Shown one piece after another: positions 50,101 through 60,298 of a stretch of DNA of 64,000 nt. Position 1 is the first letter of the stretch; each line of letters begins with the position of its first letter. A model generated the notes under the pieces. It saw nothing but the letters and a program-made list of their open reading frames with translations. It was not told where the DNA came from and did not search any database. The position numbers and the translations under genes were made by a program. Source of the DNA: Channa striata. Lineage: Eukaryota; Chordata; Actinopteri; Anabantiformes; Channidae. The stretch spans positions 6,882,001 to 6,946,000 of the forward strand of contig CM065182.1 of NCBI GenBank assembly GCA_033026295.1, read 5' to 3'.

Positions 50101-53100
50101 CCACCAGGTCCAAAGCCAGTACCTGCACCACCAGGTCCAACTCCACCAGGTCCAAAGCCAGTACCTGCACCACCAGGTCCAAAGCCAGTACCTGCACCAC
50201 CAGGTCCAAAGCCAGTGCCAGCTGCACCAGGTCTTACTCCACCAGGTCCAAAGCCAGTACCTGCACCACCAGGTCCGACTCCACCAGGTCCAAAGCCAGT
50301 GCCAGCTGCACCAGGTCCGACTCCACCGGGTCCAAAGCCAGTGCCAGCTGCACCAGGTCCAACTCCACCGGGTCCAAAGCCAGTACCAACACCACCAGGT
50401 CCGACTCCACCAGGTCCAACACCACCAGGTCCAAAGCCAGTGCCAGCTGCACCAGGTCCGACTCCGCCAGGTCCAAAGCCAATACCTGCACCACCAGCCC
50501 CACTTAACATGCCTATGAGAGGAGAACAACATTAGACATTTTAATCCCGGAGGAAAATGTTGTGGTTTGGGTCCAGTGTGTCTGCCAACCTTGTTTTTAC
50601 CAGCCGCCAACAATATTATACACTCACCAAACCGTTGCATGCAGTTTTTCGAACATGGAACCATTCTTACCATATTTGCGAGCTTTGGCATTGGCATCAT
50701 ACCCTGAAATACAAATATTCTCTTTATGGTTTTGTAATTGCTAATGTGTTAAGCTATAAGAGTTAATATTACATCTTAGGCCCTGACTTTTCTATAATAA
50801 TAGAATTTGTTTTGACTTGTGGTTACCTCCGGGTCCTGTTCCTGCACCTCCTAATCCAGTTCCAGTACCACCTGGGCCGTACCCAGTTCCACCTGGCCCA
50901 TAACCCGCTCCCCCTGGGCCAATGCCTGCACCACCAGGGCCAAAACCAACTCCAGAGCCTGGTTGTACACCTGCGCCAAGGCCACCTCCTGCTCCTGGTC
51001 CTCCACCTCCAATGCCTCCAGTTACACCCGTGCCGGTACCACCTGGACCTAAACCATAGCCAGCACCTGTCCCAATCCCAGAGACAGGCCCCAGTCCTGT
51101 GCCCAGACCAACTCCTCCTCCGAGTCCTCCACCGCCACCTAGCCGCCCTGGAGAGATTACAGGCATTACGTTTTGTGAGTCTCTGCAATACACTAATTCA
51201 GTACTGCATTAAACTACACTACAGAACTACAAAAAAATGCAGATATACTTACCATATTTGCGTGCTTTGGCTGAACCAGGGCCGTAACCTACAACACAAA
51301 ACAATGTGAAGTAAATAGCCTGTCAGTTTTGCTTAAAAAATATTATGTTTTATGTAAGAAGGAGTTAATTGTGGCCACACTGGTTGAAAATATTATAGTG
51401 AAGAATAATGAATTATATCTAATAAAAATAAAGGGAAAAATGATTCAATTTGATAGGGACAATATTAATGAACATCTGTAAATATTCCAGATTATAGCCA
51501 AAAATGCTAAAAATGATCACAAGACTGGTTTCTTTGAGCCACTGCTTGAGTTGAGTTGTAAAACTGCCACTTAAGATTTACCTAAGCCAGGTCCAGTTCC
51601 AGGTCCAACTCCTGTGCCAATTCCACCTCCAAATCCAGGTCCAGTTCCAGGCCCAACTCCTGTGCCTACCCCGCCTCCAAATCCAGGTCCAGTTCCAGGT
51701 CCAACTCCTGTGCCAACTCCACCTCCAAATCCAGGTCCAGTTCCAGGTCCAACTCCTGTGCCAACTCCACCTCCAAATCCAGGTCCAGTTCCAGGTCCAA
51801 CTCCTGTGCCCACCCCACCTCCAAATCCAGGTGTGACTCCTGGACTTACCCCAGAGAGTCTTCCAGCGTCACCCCCTAAAGCACCTCCTTGACCAAGCGC
51901 CCCTCCTCCAGCTCCAGTTCCTCCTGGTTGAGAAAACAGGTGAGTTTACAAAACGCCAGTTCAAAGTATTACCTGCGTAATGCTAACGTCTGTATTGTAT
52001 TTAAGTTAATGAATTATTTACCGTATTTTGCTGCAGCTTTGGCTGGATTCTTTGATTTGCCTGCCACTGTAATTAAAAATATATAATAAAAAAAACATTT
52101 CTAGCTCTACATTTATTACTGACCTTATGGAACACTGCATGCAGCTACAATACCACATTGCTGGTTCCTGTGTACCTGATTTGGGGGATATTAGTGGATA
52201 ACCATGAAAGACCCCTTGCAACTGCTGTCCACGACCATCTAAAAATTATAAATGCACTTAGATTATTGTACTTTGAAGTACTGAATTGCAGTTTGATATA
52301 TCATGTTTGTGTTATTGTAATTGATAATTTCATATTAAACAATCTATGTAATGCTTTACTGGCTGCAACTCCTGGTCCAGCAGCGCCTTGGCCCAGTGCT
52401 CCAGTCCCTGTTAAGACAGATTTTGTTATTAGGGTTGTATTATGTCCCAGTGATGCTGATTGGTTGGAGTACAACGCACCAGTTTGAAGTCCAGATCCTG
52501 TGGCGACTCCAGGAAGAACACCACGCCCTCCAAAGCCTGACCATAGAGATGAAAATACATTTTAAAACACTCACACAAACCTATATAATGTCTACTCCAA
52601 ACACAAAAAACAATCCCAGTGATATATATTGTATTCTTTAATACATGTTTAATGTTTTTTGCTATATTGCATGGGTTACAACTTACCTTGGCCAGGTATG
52701 AATCCACCTTGATAGAGTCCGGGCACCCCAACTCCTATAAACATTTCCCATTTTATCAATTTAAAATTTATAGCACAAAGGACTGAACACTATAAAGCAG
52801 CCGTCTTCTTTTACAGTTTACCTGGAACTTGTTTTGATGCTTTGCTACCACTTTTTCCTCCCACCGTAGAACCAGTCTGTGGTAGCAATGGAGCTGAAAT
52901 AGTAATAAAGTATAAAATAATAACTTTAGTAGATAAAATAATAGAATAATTTTAAGTAAGTTCGTGTTACTTTGAAAACCAGCAGGAAATAAAATTTGTA
53001 GTACTTTTCAAGTCACCATCAGCTTTGCTGTTGTAGCAATGTTGCAGTGACACTTTCTGCAATTTCTGAGCCTTTTCACCCTGCTACCCGTCCGAATAGT

Positions 53101-56100
53101 GGTTTCTAAACTGTTTAGGATTAACTTGGCATCCAAATGAAGCCGCCAGATGATTAGCCAGGTCCTTGCTGGACATCTTCCAGTCTCAAAGAAAAATCTG
53201 AGAAACTTCCAAAACTGCCAAAAAATTGATATTGGTAGCTTTTTTGTTGTTGTTCTTCCAGTCCCAGTTTTGGTCCAAAGAATTTAAAACATGCTAAGTG
53301 CAAGGGGAGGTTATAGTAATCGCTTGATACATATTTTTCTAACATTATGTTTGTTTTTAATACCCTGAACATTTTTCCTATAATACTAGTTGTGATCTAA
53401 GAAATAGACCATGAAATAAATACATAAAATCATCAAATCATTGCTAAACCAAAGAATCTGTGATGTAAGACTTTTAGACAGCACTGTACATTATTTTTTA
53501 TAAATCAGTTTGTATATGTGCGTTAAAACAATATACATTTCATATGTCTTTTTCTAATATTTTTACAAAATTTTGTACTTTGCTTTTCATGTGAAACTTA
53601 TATTATTTACCTCCGCCAGGCCCAACTCCTGCTCCACCAGGCCCAACTCCTGCTCCACCAGGCCCAACTCCTGCTCCACCAGGCCCAAATCCTGCTCCAC
53701 CTGGCCCAACTCCTGCTCCACCAGGCCCAATTCCTGCTCCACCAGGCCCAAATCCAGCACCACCAGGCCCAAACCCTGCTCCACCAGGCCCAGTTCCTGC
53801 TCCAACAGGCCCAACTCCTGCTCCACCAGGCCCAATTCCTGTTCCACCAGCTCCAATTCCAGCACCACCAGGGCCAACTCCTGTTCCACCAAGTGCAATC
53901 CCAGTACCACCTGGCCGAACGCCTGTTCCACCAGGCCCAAATCCTGCTCCACCAGGCCCAATTCCTGTTCCACCAGCCCCAATTCCAGAACCACCAGGGC
54001 CAACTCCTGTTCCACCAAGTCCAATCCCAGTACCACCTGGCCGAACGCCTGTTCCACCAGGCCCAAATCCTGCACCACCAGGCACAATCCCTGCACCACC
54101 CGGCCCAAACCCTGCTCCACCAGGCCCAACCCCTGCACCACCTGGCCCAAATCTTGTTCCACCTGGCCCAACCCCTGCTCCACCAGGCCCAACCCCTGCT
54201 CCACCAGGCCCAAATCCCACTGTGCCAGCTCCACCTAAGATCAGAAAATACTGCACTTATTTACATTTTAATGATCAAAACTGTGCTTAATTTTAAAGAG
54301 TAGTAGTAGTTCAGCAAATACCTGTTTTAGGAGGTTTGAGCCCAGTTCCACCAGGTCCTGGGTACTGACCAACACCACCTGGTCCATATCCACCCCCGTA
54401 ACCTCCATACCCACCTGGGTCAGGATAGAGTTTTTAATCATTGCATCTATAACCTTCAAAATAATCAAACTATAACGAGGTTTCAAATGAATAACGCTCT
54501 AAGGAGAATGATAATGAAGCTGTAATAGTGGATGCTTGACAAGAGCATCACAATGAAAAAACATCTTGAGATGAGCTTGAGTTATTAATGGCATTTATGT
54601 ATGCATGCTTTGTTGTTGCAAGAAGAAACTGAAAGAGACCCACTGTATACCCTGAACCTTTTATGAGATGTTATGCAAAGAAACAGAGATAGGAAAAAAC
54701 TCTTACCTCCAGGGACGTAGCCTGTTCTCGCTCCCAACCCTCCAGCTCCCTGACCAGTGCCAGTCCCAAGGCCTCCTACTCCAAGTGCTCCTCCACCCAC
54801 GCCCCCTGCCCCAAGGCCTCCATATCCCAATGAGAATATAAAAGAAAAAGCTGCTTAGTGATCCCTATGCTTGCTTTACTGAATACAGTACACTTCATTA
54901 TGCTTTAATAATTTCTGCATGTTCCTTGCGTGACTCCACCCATTTGTAACGTTACATGAGTTTGATGGCTGCCCAAAAGAAACCTCAACAGGATTAACTT
55001 TCTCCTCTCCTGAAAGGATTTGAAATTTCCTTTTCTCGTTTTTATGTGTTCATAAATGTGTGCCTGCGTTTGGAAGAAAAACTTTCAGTCCAAGAAGATA
55101 TAAAAATATCACATAACACAATATAAGTTAAAATTATCATTCCCTTTGAAAATAGAACTGGCATAATAATTCATATTGAAATATAAGACTTAAAAGCAGG
55201 TCAGTCCATTCTAGTTTCACAACTTAAGCACAACATAATTAATAAGCTCTTGGTCACTGTATTTGTGTAAGTTTGCACAGTTATGGCCTATACTGGTTAT
55301 GTATTTTTTTAACTTACAGCACAGTTTTTATAAATCCATTTCTGCCGTTGCTTGCTCAGGTGTACCAGGATGTTTGTGTGTTATTTCTTCAGGGTGGAGC
55401 CGGGTAAAACAAACACACTTTGTGGGCATTATTGTGTAGCAGTGATGTGCGTGCTGAGATGGCCAGACTTTGGGTAAACTGGAAAGTATGACATATGTGT
55501 CTGCAGCCTGGACTTACAGTGACCTATTTGTCTAACCTATGTATAATGGATTGAATTCAAAAGGTTCCACAATGTCAAGACTCTACGTCTTAGTATCATT
55601 GGGATATTATCACAAATGTATCTCATCCTGCAACTCCCATGTTTGAAGGATGAAAAACCAAGAGGCTTGACTGATGTGATTACTTCTGTCCTTTATCAGG
55701 GACCTGCCATGCCTAATGCATTAACTTTTATCACTGTGTACATATGAGGCTGGGGGACCCTCAACAATGCGTTATAATCTTTGGGAAATGAATTAATGCT
55801 ACATGTATGCAGTCCTTATCCTGCTGCATTGAACTGACCACAGGAACAATATTTACAGTGCAGGGGCTGACAGTGATTCATGTGTGTAGAGGAACAAAGA
55901 GGCCAAAGATTATATAGCAGTTGTTTGAACAGGACTTTGGTATCTTCAAAGTTAAATATGTACAGGATTTTCTTCCACAGAACACATGACCAAGTATCAA
56001 AGTTTGACAGCATTTTTCTGTAGATACGCGTTTCTCATTTCACTAGCAGTGATTTGGGTGGTTACAACTAACTGCTATTTCAATGTAAAATGAAAGGAAA

Positions 56101-59100
56101 AATATAGTATGCGCTCACTGAGTGTCAGTATCATTAATGATGGTGATATTTTATGGTGGTGGTGGTCTTACCTGTCTTTCCGGGTTTTCCACCAGCTCCT
56201 GGGGACAAGAAAGACCAAACCTTACATTCATTTTCCAAAGAAACAGAAAATCCAGTGAAAACTGCATGTCTATGCCTCACCCACCTGGACCAGTGTATCC
56301 TGGTCCAAAACCACCTGGACCAGCTCCTCCGGGCCCAGTTCCATAGCCTCCAGGACCTACACCACCTGGTCCAAAACCACCTGGACCAGCTCCTCCGGGC
56401 CCAGTTCCATAGCCTCCAGGACCTACACCACCTGGTCCAAAACCACCTGGACCTACTCCTCCAGGCCCAGTTCCATAGCCTCCAGGACTGACACCACCTG
56501 GTCCAAAGCCACCTGCACCAACTCCTCCAGGCCCAGTTCCATAGCCTCCAGGACCTACACCACCTGGTCCAAAGCCACCTGCACCAACTCCTCCAGGCCC
56601 AGTTCCATAGCCTCCAGGTCGGACACCACCTGGTCCAAAACCACCTGACCCGACTCCACCCGGTACCAGACCTCCTCCAGGACCACTGTAGCCGCCTAGA
56701 AACAGATATTTGTCTCCACTAATTCAGCCAATAGGTGTTTGTGTGTTTTGGTTATCTTCATCTAGTTTTTCAAAGTTATGAAACATGAGTTACATCTCAG
56801 TTAAATACGTCTCAATTTCAATAATTGCTTTAACAATGGGGGGGGGGGGCATAAAGTCTTACCTGTTTTTGGAGGCTTTCCACCTGTGAAAGAAAACAAT
56901 TATACCAATTAACAGTAGCATGACATAAATTGTGTTGGAATAAAAGATAAAATGTCAACAAGCCAAATTTCTCTTACCAGCTCCAACACCACCAGGTACA
57001 ACTCCCACTCCACCACTTCCTGGACCAAAAATTCCCGGCCTGAAACCACCTGGACCCACTCCTCCTGTACCAACACCTCCTGGACCCACTCCTGTACCAA
57101 CACCTCCTGGACCCACTCCTCCTGTACCAACACCTCCTGGACCCACTCCTCCTGTACCAACACCTCCCGGACCCACTCCTCCCGGACCCACTCCTCCAGG
57201 ACCCACTCCTCCTGTACCAACACCTCCTGGACCCACTCCTCCCGGACCCACTCCTCCCGGACCCACTCCTCCCGGACCCACTCCTCCTGGTCCTTGACCA
57301 CCAAAGCCCCCTGTGTAAAATAGTTCCAGATGTCATGAGTTAAACTTTAAACAGATACACTTAGCATGCAGATAAAGATGAAGCAGACATTCATGCAATT
57401 AAACGTTAAATTAGTCATGATCACAGCTGCAATGAAAGATACGCTAATTGTAGTGATGACAGTTCTCATATATCATATAACCCTGAACTTAAGTTAGAAG
57501 ATCAGTGTTTGTAAAGTTGAGTAGAAAACCCAAATGAAATCCACCTCTGCCAGCCCCTGGTCCAAAGCCCCCTACACCAGCACCAGCTCCTCCTGGTCCA
57601 ACTCCTCCACCAGGCTGAAATCCAGTCCCAGCTCCTCCAGGGCCAAATCCCGTTCCAGGTCCTGCACCTGTTCCTATACCAGCTACTGTCCCTCCACCAG
57701 TGCCAGCAGGTATGTAGACACCTGATAAACAGAAGCACTTCAGATTCCCAGTGTAATTGTTAAAAATGTTAAGTATTTTTTCAGCAAGTGTGTTTCAGTA
57801 AAATTATTTTAAGTAAAATAAAATAATAACAACAACCACAATAAAACACAATTTATTATTAATCTTATTACTCAAAAAGAGCCCTACACCTGCTGCACAC
57901 ACAAAACAGTCAAATTATTTTTTCATTATTTTGGCATGAGAACTTGTGGAATTTATGAGTCATCTATCAAGACTAATGAGGCATAAAAAACTGAGCACTT
58001 AATAAATTCCATTTAATATGTACATGTCCAAATAGTAAGAAGCAAATGTAGAAGGATCAGAAGCCACACAAGCAGAGAGAAAAGTAAGTGTGTGTCCTTA
58101 CGCTGAGTGTGCACTTGTGATCGGTTATTATCAACCCTGCGCTGTCTGAGTTTCTCTGTAGCTGATAACAAACACTGCTTCATCCGAATGGCATGCTTCT
58201 TTAGTCATAATTCTCACACTTTTCTGCACCTATGTTCGGTTTCACAAATCGGGATAGCCAAAAATAGAAACACGGAGAAGAAACATCTATAAAAGGAAAG
58301 GTTTTTTAAGATCCCACAGTCCAGATGTGAAAAGAAGAGGTCTGAAGGGATTCCTAAAGAATGCACGTTACTAATCTCACAGTAATGCCATGTACAGAAC
58401 ATTACCAATGCACAGTAAATAACGTAACTGCTCAGTCATTCAGCTCTGCCCACTGGATTTTGCAGGACACAAATCTCCTCTCCCTAAAGCTTTTGTTGTT
58501 TTGGGTGGAACAATGAGCAGGTAGAACTTTATATGCATGTTCAGATATGCTACACTAGGACGTCACCTTAACAGCAGCTGCGCTTGGAGGTGATGACATA
58601 TTTTTATTTGACATTTCCTGCAGTGATATTAGCATATTGTGTCTCAATTATTAATGTTTGTTTCCCTTTCAAATGTAATTTTTACATTTATGCTCAAGGA
58701 AAAACAGTAACAGTTGGTTGGTGGGTCCACCACTGTAGTGCAGACAAAAATATCATCATTCTATTGGTTAGCTGGTCTGAAAATTTAATTAGGCAGTAAT
58801 GATCCCTGGAAAATTCTCCTGATCTGACTTTGGTCTGAGCTGAGCTGGGTGTATCAGTACAAACTGATGTGTCCTGTTGGCTTTTTGTTTTATTGACTCT
58901 TTGTTCATGTTATCCTGTTTTTTCTCATTTGTGAGATTTATACTATCTCCTCACTCCTCAATCCTCACTCCTCCTGGCATCTCCCTTAAGCTCTTTGGGG
59001 ATTATAAAGGACTGATCATTGCTGTTATCATGATGTTACCATCTTCTGTGATGGGGATTGATCTGCCAATCCTAACGTTGGATGACTAACTCTTCCTCCT

Positions 59101-60298
59101 ACCCCCTGAGCCACAGCCAACCTGGTTCTCGGTTGACACTAGACTTGACACTAATAGTCATTCCTTCTGTTGTTGTAAAACTAAAACACAAACTAAACAG
59201 CCAATCCAAAGTCCCCTTACTTCTTTGCAGTGGTTCAGCCTGACCTTGAATGAATTAAAATGAAACAACATCCCAGACAGACTTTTCAGACCACCTGCGT
59301 TCTCTTTGAACAGGACAAGGAAGAGCATTAGGGAAATCTCCTCACATCTGCGTACTCAGAGATTAAACAGACAAGACAATCAAACAGGATGTGAGGCTTC
59401 TTGTCTGAAACACAGCGATATTTAAAACATTTTAAAAGGAGTAAACTGCTAAAAGCTTTAACCATAACCCTATTGTCCAGACCTGATGTGTCAAGAGAAG
59501 GGAGATCAGAGCTATGTGTGCTGGGCTTTGTGAAATCATAAAGAACAAACAGAGTTGTTATACTGTGGTTTATGTAAGGATTATCATCCTTACTTAATGT
59601 GTTTACATTCTGAAGGACTTTCACAGTTCACGCAGGCAATAATGTGGAAATTAAATACTATGCAGCTATCTGTGGAAAAAAATGTGTGGACATTTATAGC
59701 AACAACATTTTAGAGTCATACAACAAAAATGTCAACAGAGATTTGTTTATATGAGCAAAAAAACGCTGTCCACTCTGAGTGGAGTTGGCAGCAACCTTAA
59801 ACACATTTTGATATAGGATGTAGTATGTCCAACACAAGCTCAGTCCAGGATCCTCTGCAGTGGGGAAATGAATCTGACCCCAAGACTGGAGACGAGTTTG
59901 ACCTTTGGTCCAAAGTTTACACGTCCATTCACACATTAATTTCTGCAGTGAGTTGATAACCACCTTAATAATGCAAACGTATTGCATTGTTTTTTTAGTT
60001 GAAGCACATCATCATAATCATCATTAATGCATTATAAACTATTTGCCAAATCACAGTTATTGTAGAATAACTATTATAGTATTTGTTAAAAAAAAAAAAA
60101 CAAGCAGGGCTTAAGTCAGAGCATCCTTTCCCTGTCAGAACAGCTGCATTAACTTTATGTCACACCTGTTCCACAGGTGCTGCCCTGCTGAGCGCTACAC
60201 ACACGAGGTAAAGAGGACCCACCTCCTTGCAGTGAAGGTTTCCACAGAGCCAAGAGAAGAACCCCAAGTAGGTATGTGGCCACCGTCCCTCTCGCCAT
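39306..60298 (-). CDS. eln: Tropoelastin (elastin), about 51 coding exons
   Basis: Tropoelastin is secreted, coacervates on microfibrils and is crosslinked through lysines by lysyl oxidase to form elastic fibres. The exons I assembled all join in phase 1, the hallmark of elastin genes, and their lengths sum to 6,897 nt, an exact multiple of three: about 2,298 residues against about 790 in human. A signal-peptide exon is followed by hydrophobic Gly/Pro/Val-type exons alternating with short lysine exons (KPPK, KPGK, KARKYG, KAAKYG), and the last exon reads GCQGKYCGRRRK, matching the two-cysteine basic tail of vertebrate elastins (CLGKACGRKRK in human). limk1 follows on the same strand, as ELN-LIMK1 in human. 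Module entries below list exon coordinates. Teleosts have two elastin genes; I cannot tell elna from elnb here. Confidence 0.94.
41345..41470 (+). mobile_element. tRNA-derived SINE fragment in eln intron
   Basis: GCTCGGTTGGTAAGGCAG resembles a tRNA A box, and GGGTCAGTGGTTCCCAGTCT lies at B-box distance. After it, TCTCCTGGACATGTGTC and AAGTGTCC.AAGGCAACACACTGAA match the body of a common fish SINE. Confidence 0.6.
41895..42658 (-). CDS. eln: Elastin exons 44-45
   Basis: Exons 42632-42658 (GYGGTGYGS) and 41895-42356. The latter begins GLLGGGAGG, has about 14 copies of GVGVGPGG or GVGAGPGG (24-bp units, core ACTCCACCAGGACC on the + strand), and contains TRKPPKSGYGS near its end. Confidence 0.85.
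42826..43269 (-). CDS. eln: Elastin exon 43: tandem array ending in KRKPSKSG
   Basis: 444 nt, mainly copies of GAGTGTGFGPGG. It ends GKRKPSKSG. High DNA similarity to exon 42, including the crosslink end, points to exon duplication. Confidence 0.85.
43513..43929 (-). CDS. eln: Elastin exon 42: tandem array ending in RKPPKSG
   Basis: Starts SYGAGAGG, then repeats of GAGTGTGFGPGG (30-36 bp units), and ends PRKPPKSG. One exon thus carries both elastic repeat and crosslink site, and its design matches the next exon. Confidence 0.88.
44014..44914 (-). CDS. eln: Elastin exons 37-41
   Basis: Exons: 44798-44914 (starts AYRPDGTLAGG), 44656-44694, 44508-44564 (ends RAGKPGKG), 44173-44409 (Gly/Tyr-rich, GPGGYGVGPGG), 44014-44064 (ends GTGKPPK). 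The last exon ends AAA A|GTATGA and pairs with GT of the next exon to give Ser. Confidence 0.78.
45066..47663 (-). CDS. eln: Elastin exons 27-36: charged, mini-exon module with RGD motifs
   Basis: Exons: 47556-47663, 47388-47444, 47139-47192, 46845-46937, 46660-46683, 46148-46168, 45816-45830, 45659-45682, 45476-45535, 45066-45299. This part departs from elastin style: Asp, Glu, Ser and Thr are frequent (GDGGTVGVLEG, GGDGDVLSG), four exons are only 15-24 nt, and two contain NGT sequons. The last exon is 234 nt and very charged (GEGDGEGGPDGERDG), with PRGDTP at its start and RRGDSPATG further on, and ends in the crosslink site KPPKG. KPLKPPG at 45476-45535 resembles human KPLKP. Confidence 0.78.
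47778..49655 (-). CDS. eln: Elastin exons 21-26
   Basis: Exons: 49446-49655, 48703-48882, 48570-48602 (GAKPAKYG), 48392-48445, 48184-48228, 47778-47813 (GSKAAKYG). The hydrophobic exons are Gly/Pro/Tyr-rich with little exact repetition. Donors after 48703 (GTTCGA) and 48184 (GTTGGT) are weak, but phases fit. Confidence 0.75.
49795..51288 (-). CDS. eln: Elastin exons 16-20: repeated KARKYG cassettes
   Basis: Exons: 51253-51288 (ends SAKARKYG), 50827-51147 (hydrophobic), 50671-50703 (NAKARKYG), 49934-50512 (hydrophobic, 579 nt), 49795-49824 (GAKARKYG). The three short exons are 30-36 nt and nearly identical across the last 20 bases and the donor. Arg between the lysines replaces the Ala of mammalian KAAKYG. 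The 579-nt exon is an array of GPGGVGPGGAGTGF-type units. Confidence 0.88.
51582..51923 (-). CDS. eln: Elastin exon 15: 45-bp tandem array
   Basis: After about 35 unique residues (ending GDAGRLSG), the exon has five near-perfect copies of a 15-residue unit GGVGTGVGPGTGPGF. A GTAAGT-like donor in the unique part (after CTCTCTGGG) is out of phase, so read-through is preferred. Confidence 0.85.
52022..52893 (-). CDS. eln: Elastin exons 10-14: low-repeat module with KA crosslink
   Basis: Exons: 52822-52893 (lysines in GGKSGSKASKQ), 52687-52734, 52480-52536, 52360-52407, 52022-52066 (AKAAAKYG, the classic alanine-type crosslink). The 52360-52407 exon ends in A (GCC A|GTAAAG) and the next exon supplies TG, so the split codon is Met and not the usual Gly/Ala. 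Confidence 0.75.
53611..54234 (-). CDS. eln: Elastin exon 9: giant hydrophobic repeat exon
   Basis: A single 624-nt exon encodes 208 residues of tandem GPGGAG-V/F/I units with no lysine. At DNA level the units are 27 bp or multiples, with the core CCACCAGGCCCAA on the + strand. Near 53840-54060 a longer block of about 150 bp appears twice. Human elastin exons are rarely above 180 nt, so this exon is unusually long. Confidence 0.85.
54322..57721 (-). CDS. eln: Elastin exons 2-8: N-terminal KP-type modules
   Basis: Exons: 57545-57721, 56978-57310, 56863-56883, 56285-56695, 56172-56198, 54707-54817, 54322-54414. Exon 2 starts GVYIPAG, comparable with human exon 2. Crosslink sites are KPPKTG (56863-56883, only 21 nt), KPGKTG (56172-56198) and KPPKTG at the end of 54322-54414, all of the lysine-proline type. 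Exon 56978-57310 is an array of GVGPGG; exon 56285-56695 has about five copies of a 22-residue unit (GYGTGPGG.. GFGPGG). The start of 54707-54817 uses GGAG as acceptor and is less certain. Confidence 0.8.
57722..60222 (-). other. eln: Elastin intron 1
   Basis: A 2.5 kb intron between the signal exon and exon 2. Around 59040-59120 there is a degenerate fish repeat motif (CCCTGAGCCACAGCC). Nothing coding is seen. Long first introns often carry enhancers, but none is identifiable here. Confidence 0.6.
60223..60298 (-). CDS. eln: Elastin exon 1: signal peptide
   Basis: ATG at 60296-60298 opens 25 codons: MARGTVATY, then a hydrophobic core LLGVLLLALW, then KPSLQG, followed by G|GTGGGT. The split Gly codon joins to exon 2 (GVYIPAG). 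The charged start, Leu-rich core and small residues before the likely cleavage point are typical of a secretory signal. I chose this start because it is the only hydrophobic leader upstream of exon 2 that ends in the required phase. Confidence 0.85.

Noticed and set aside
49894..50535. A 213-codon + strand frame of PPGPKPVPAPPGPTPP repeats
   Set aside because: It is the complement of the elastin array exon at 49934-50512. Splice signals, phase and neighbouring exons support only the minus strand.
51840..51855. GTAAGT-like donor inside elastin exon 15
   Set aside because: Use would end the exon in the wrong phase, while read-through continues directly into the GVGTGVGPGTG array in frame.
53573..54256. 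Long open frames in other frames (Ser/Cys/Thr-rich on +, Leu/Val/Glu-rich on -)
   Set aside because: They are shadows of the elastin exon 53611-54234; a 27-bp repeat stays open in several frames. The same holds for frames at 41763-44001 and 56909-57336.
58111..58172. Minus-strand ATG frame MKQCLLSATEK.. considered as elastin exon 1
   Set aside because: No hydrophobic signal core near its start and no donor in the phase required by exon 2; the exon at 60223-60298 meets both conditions.
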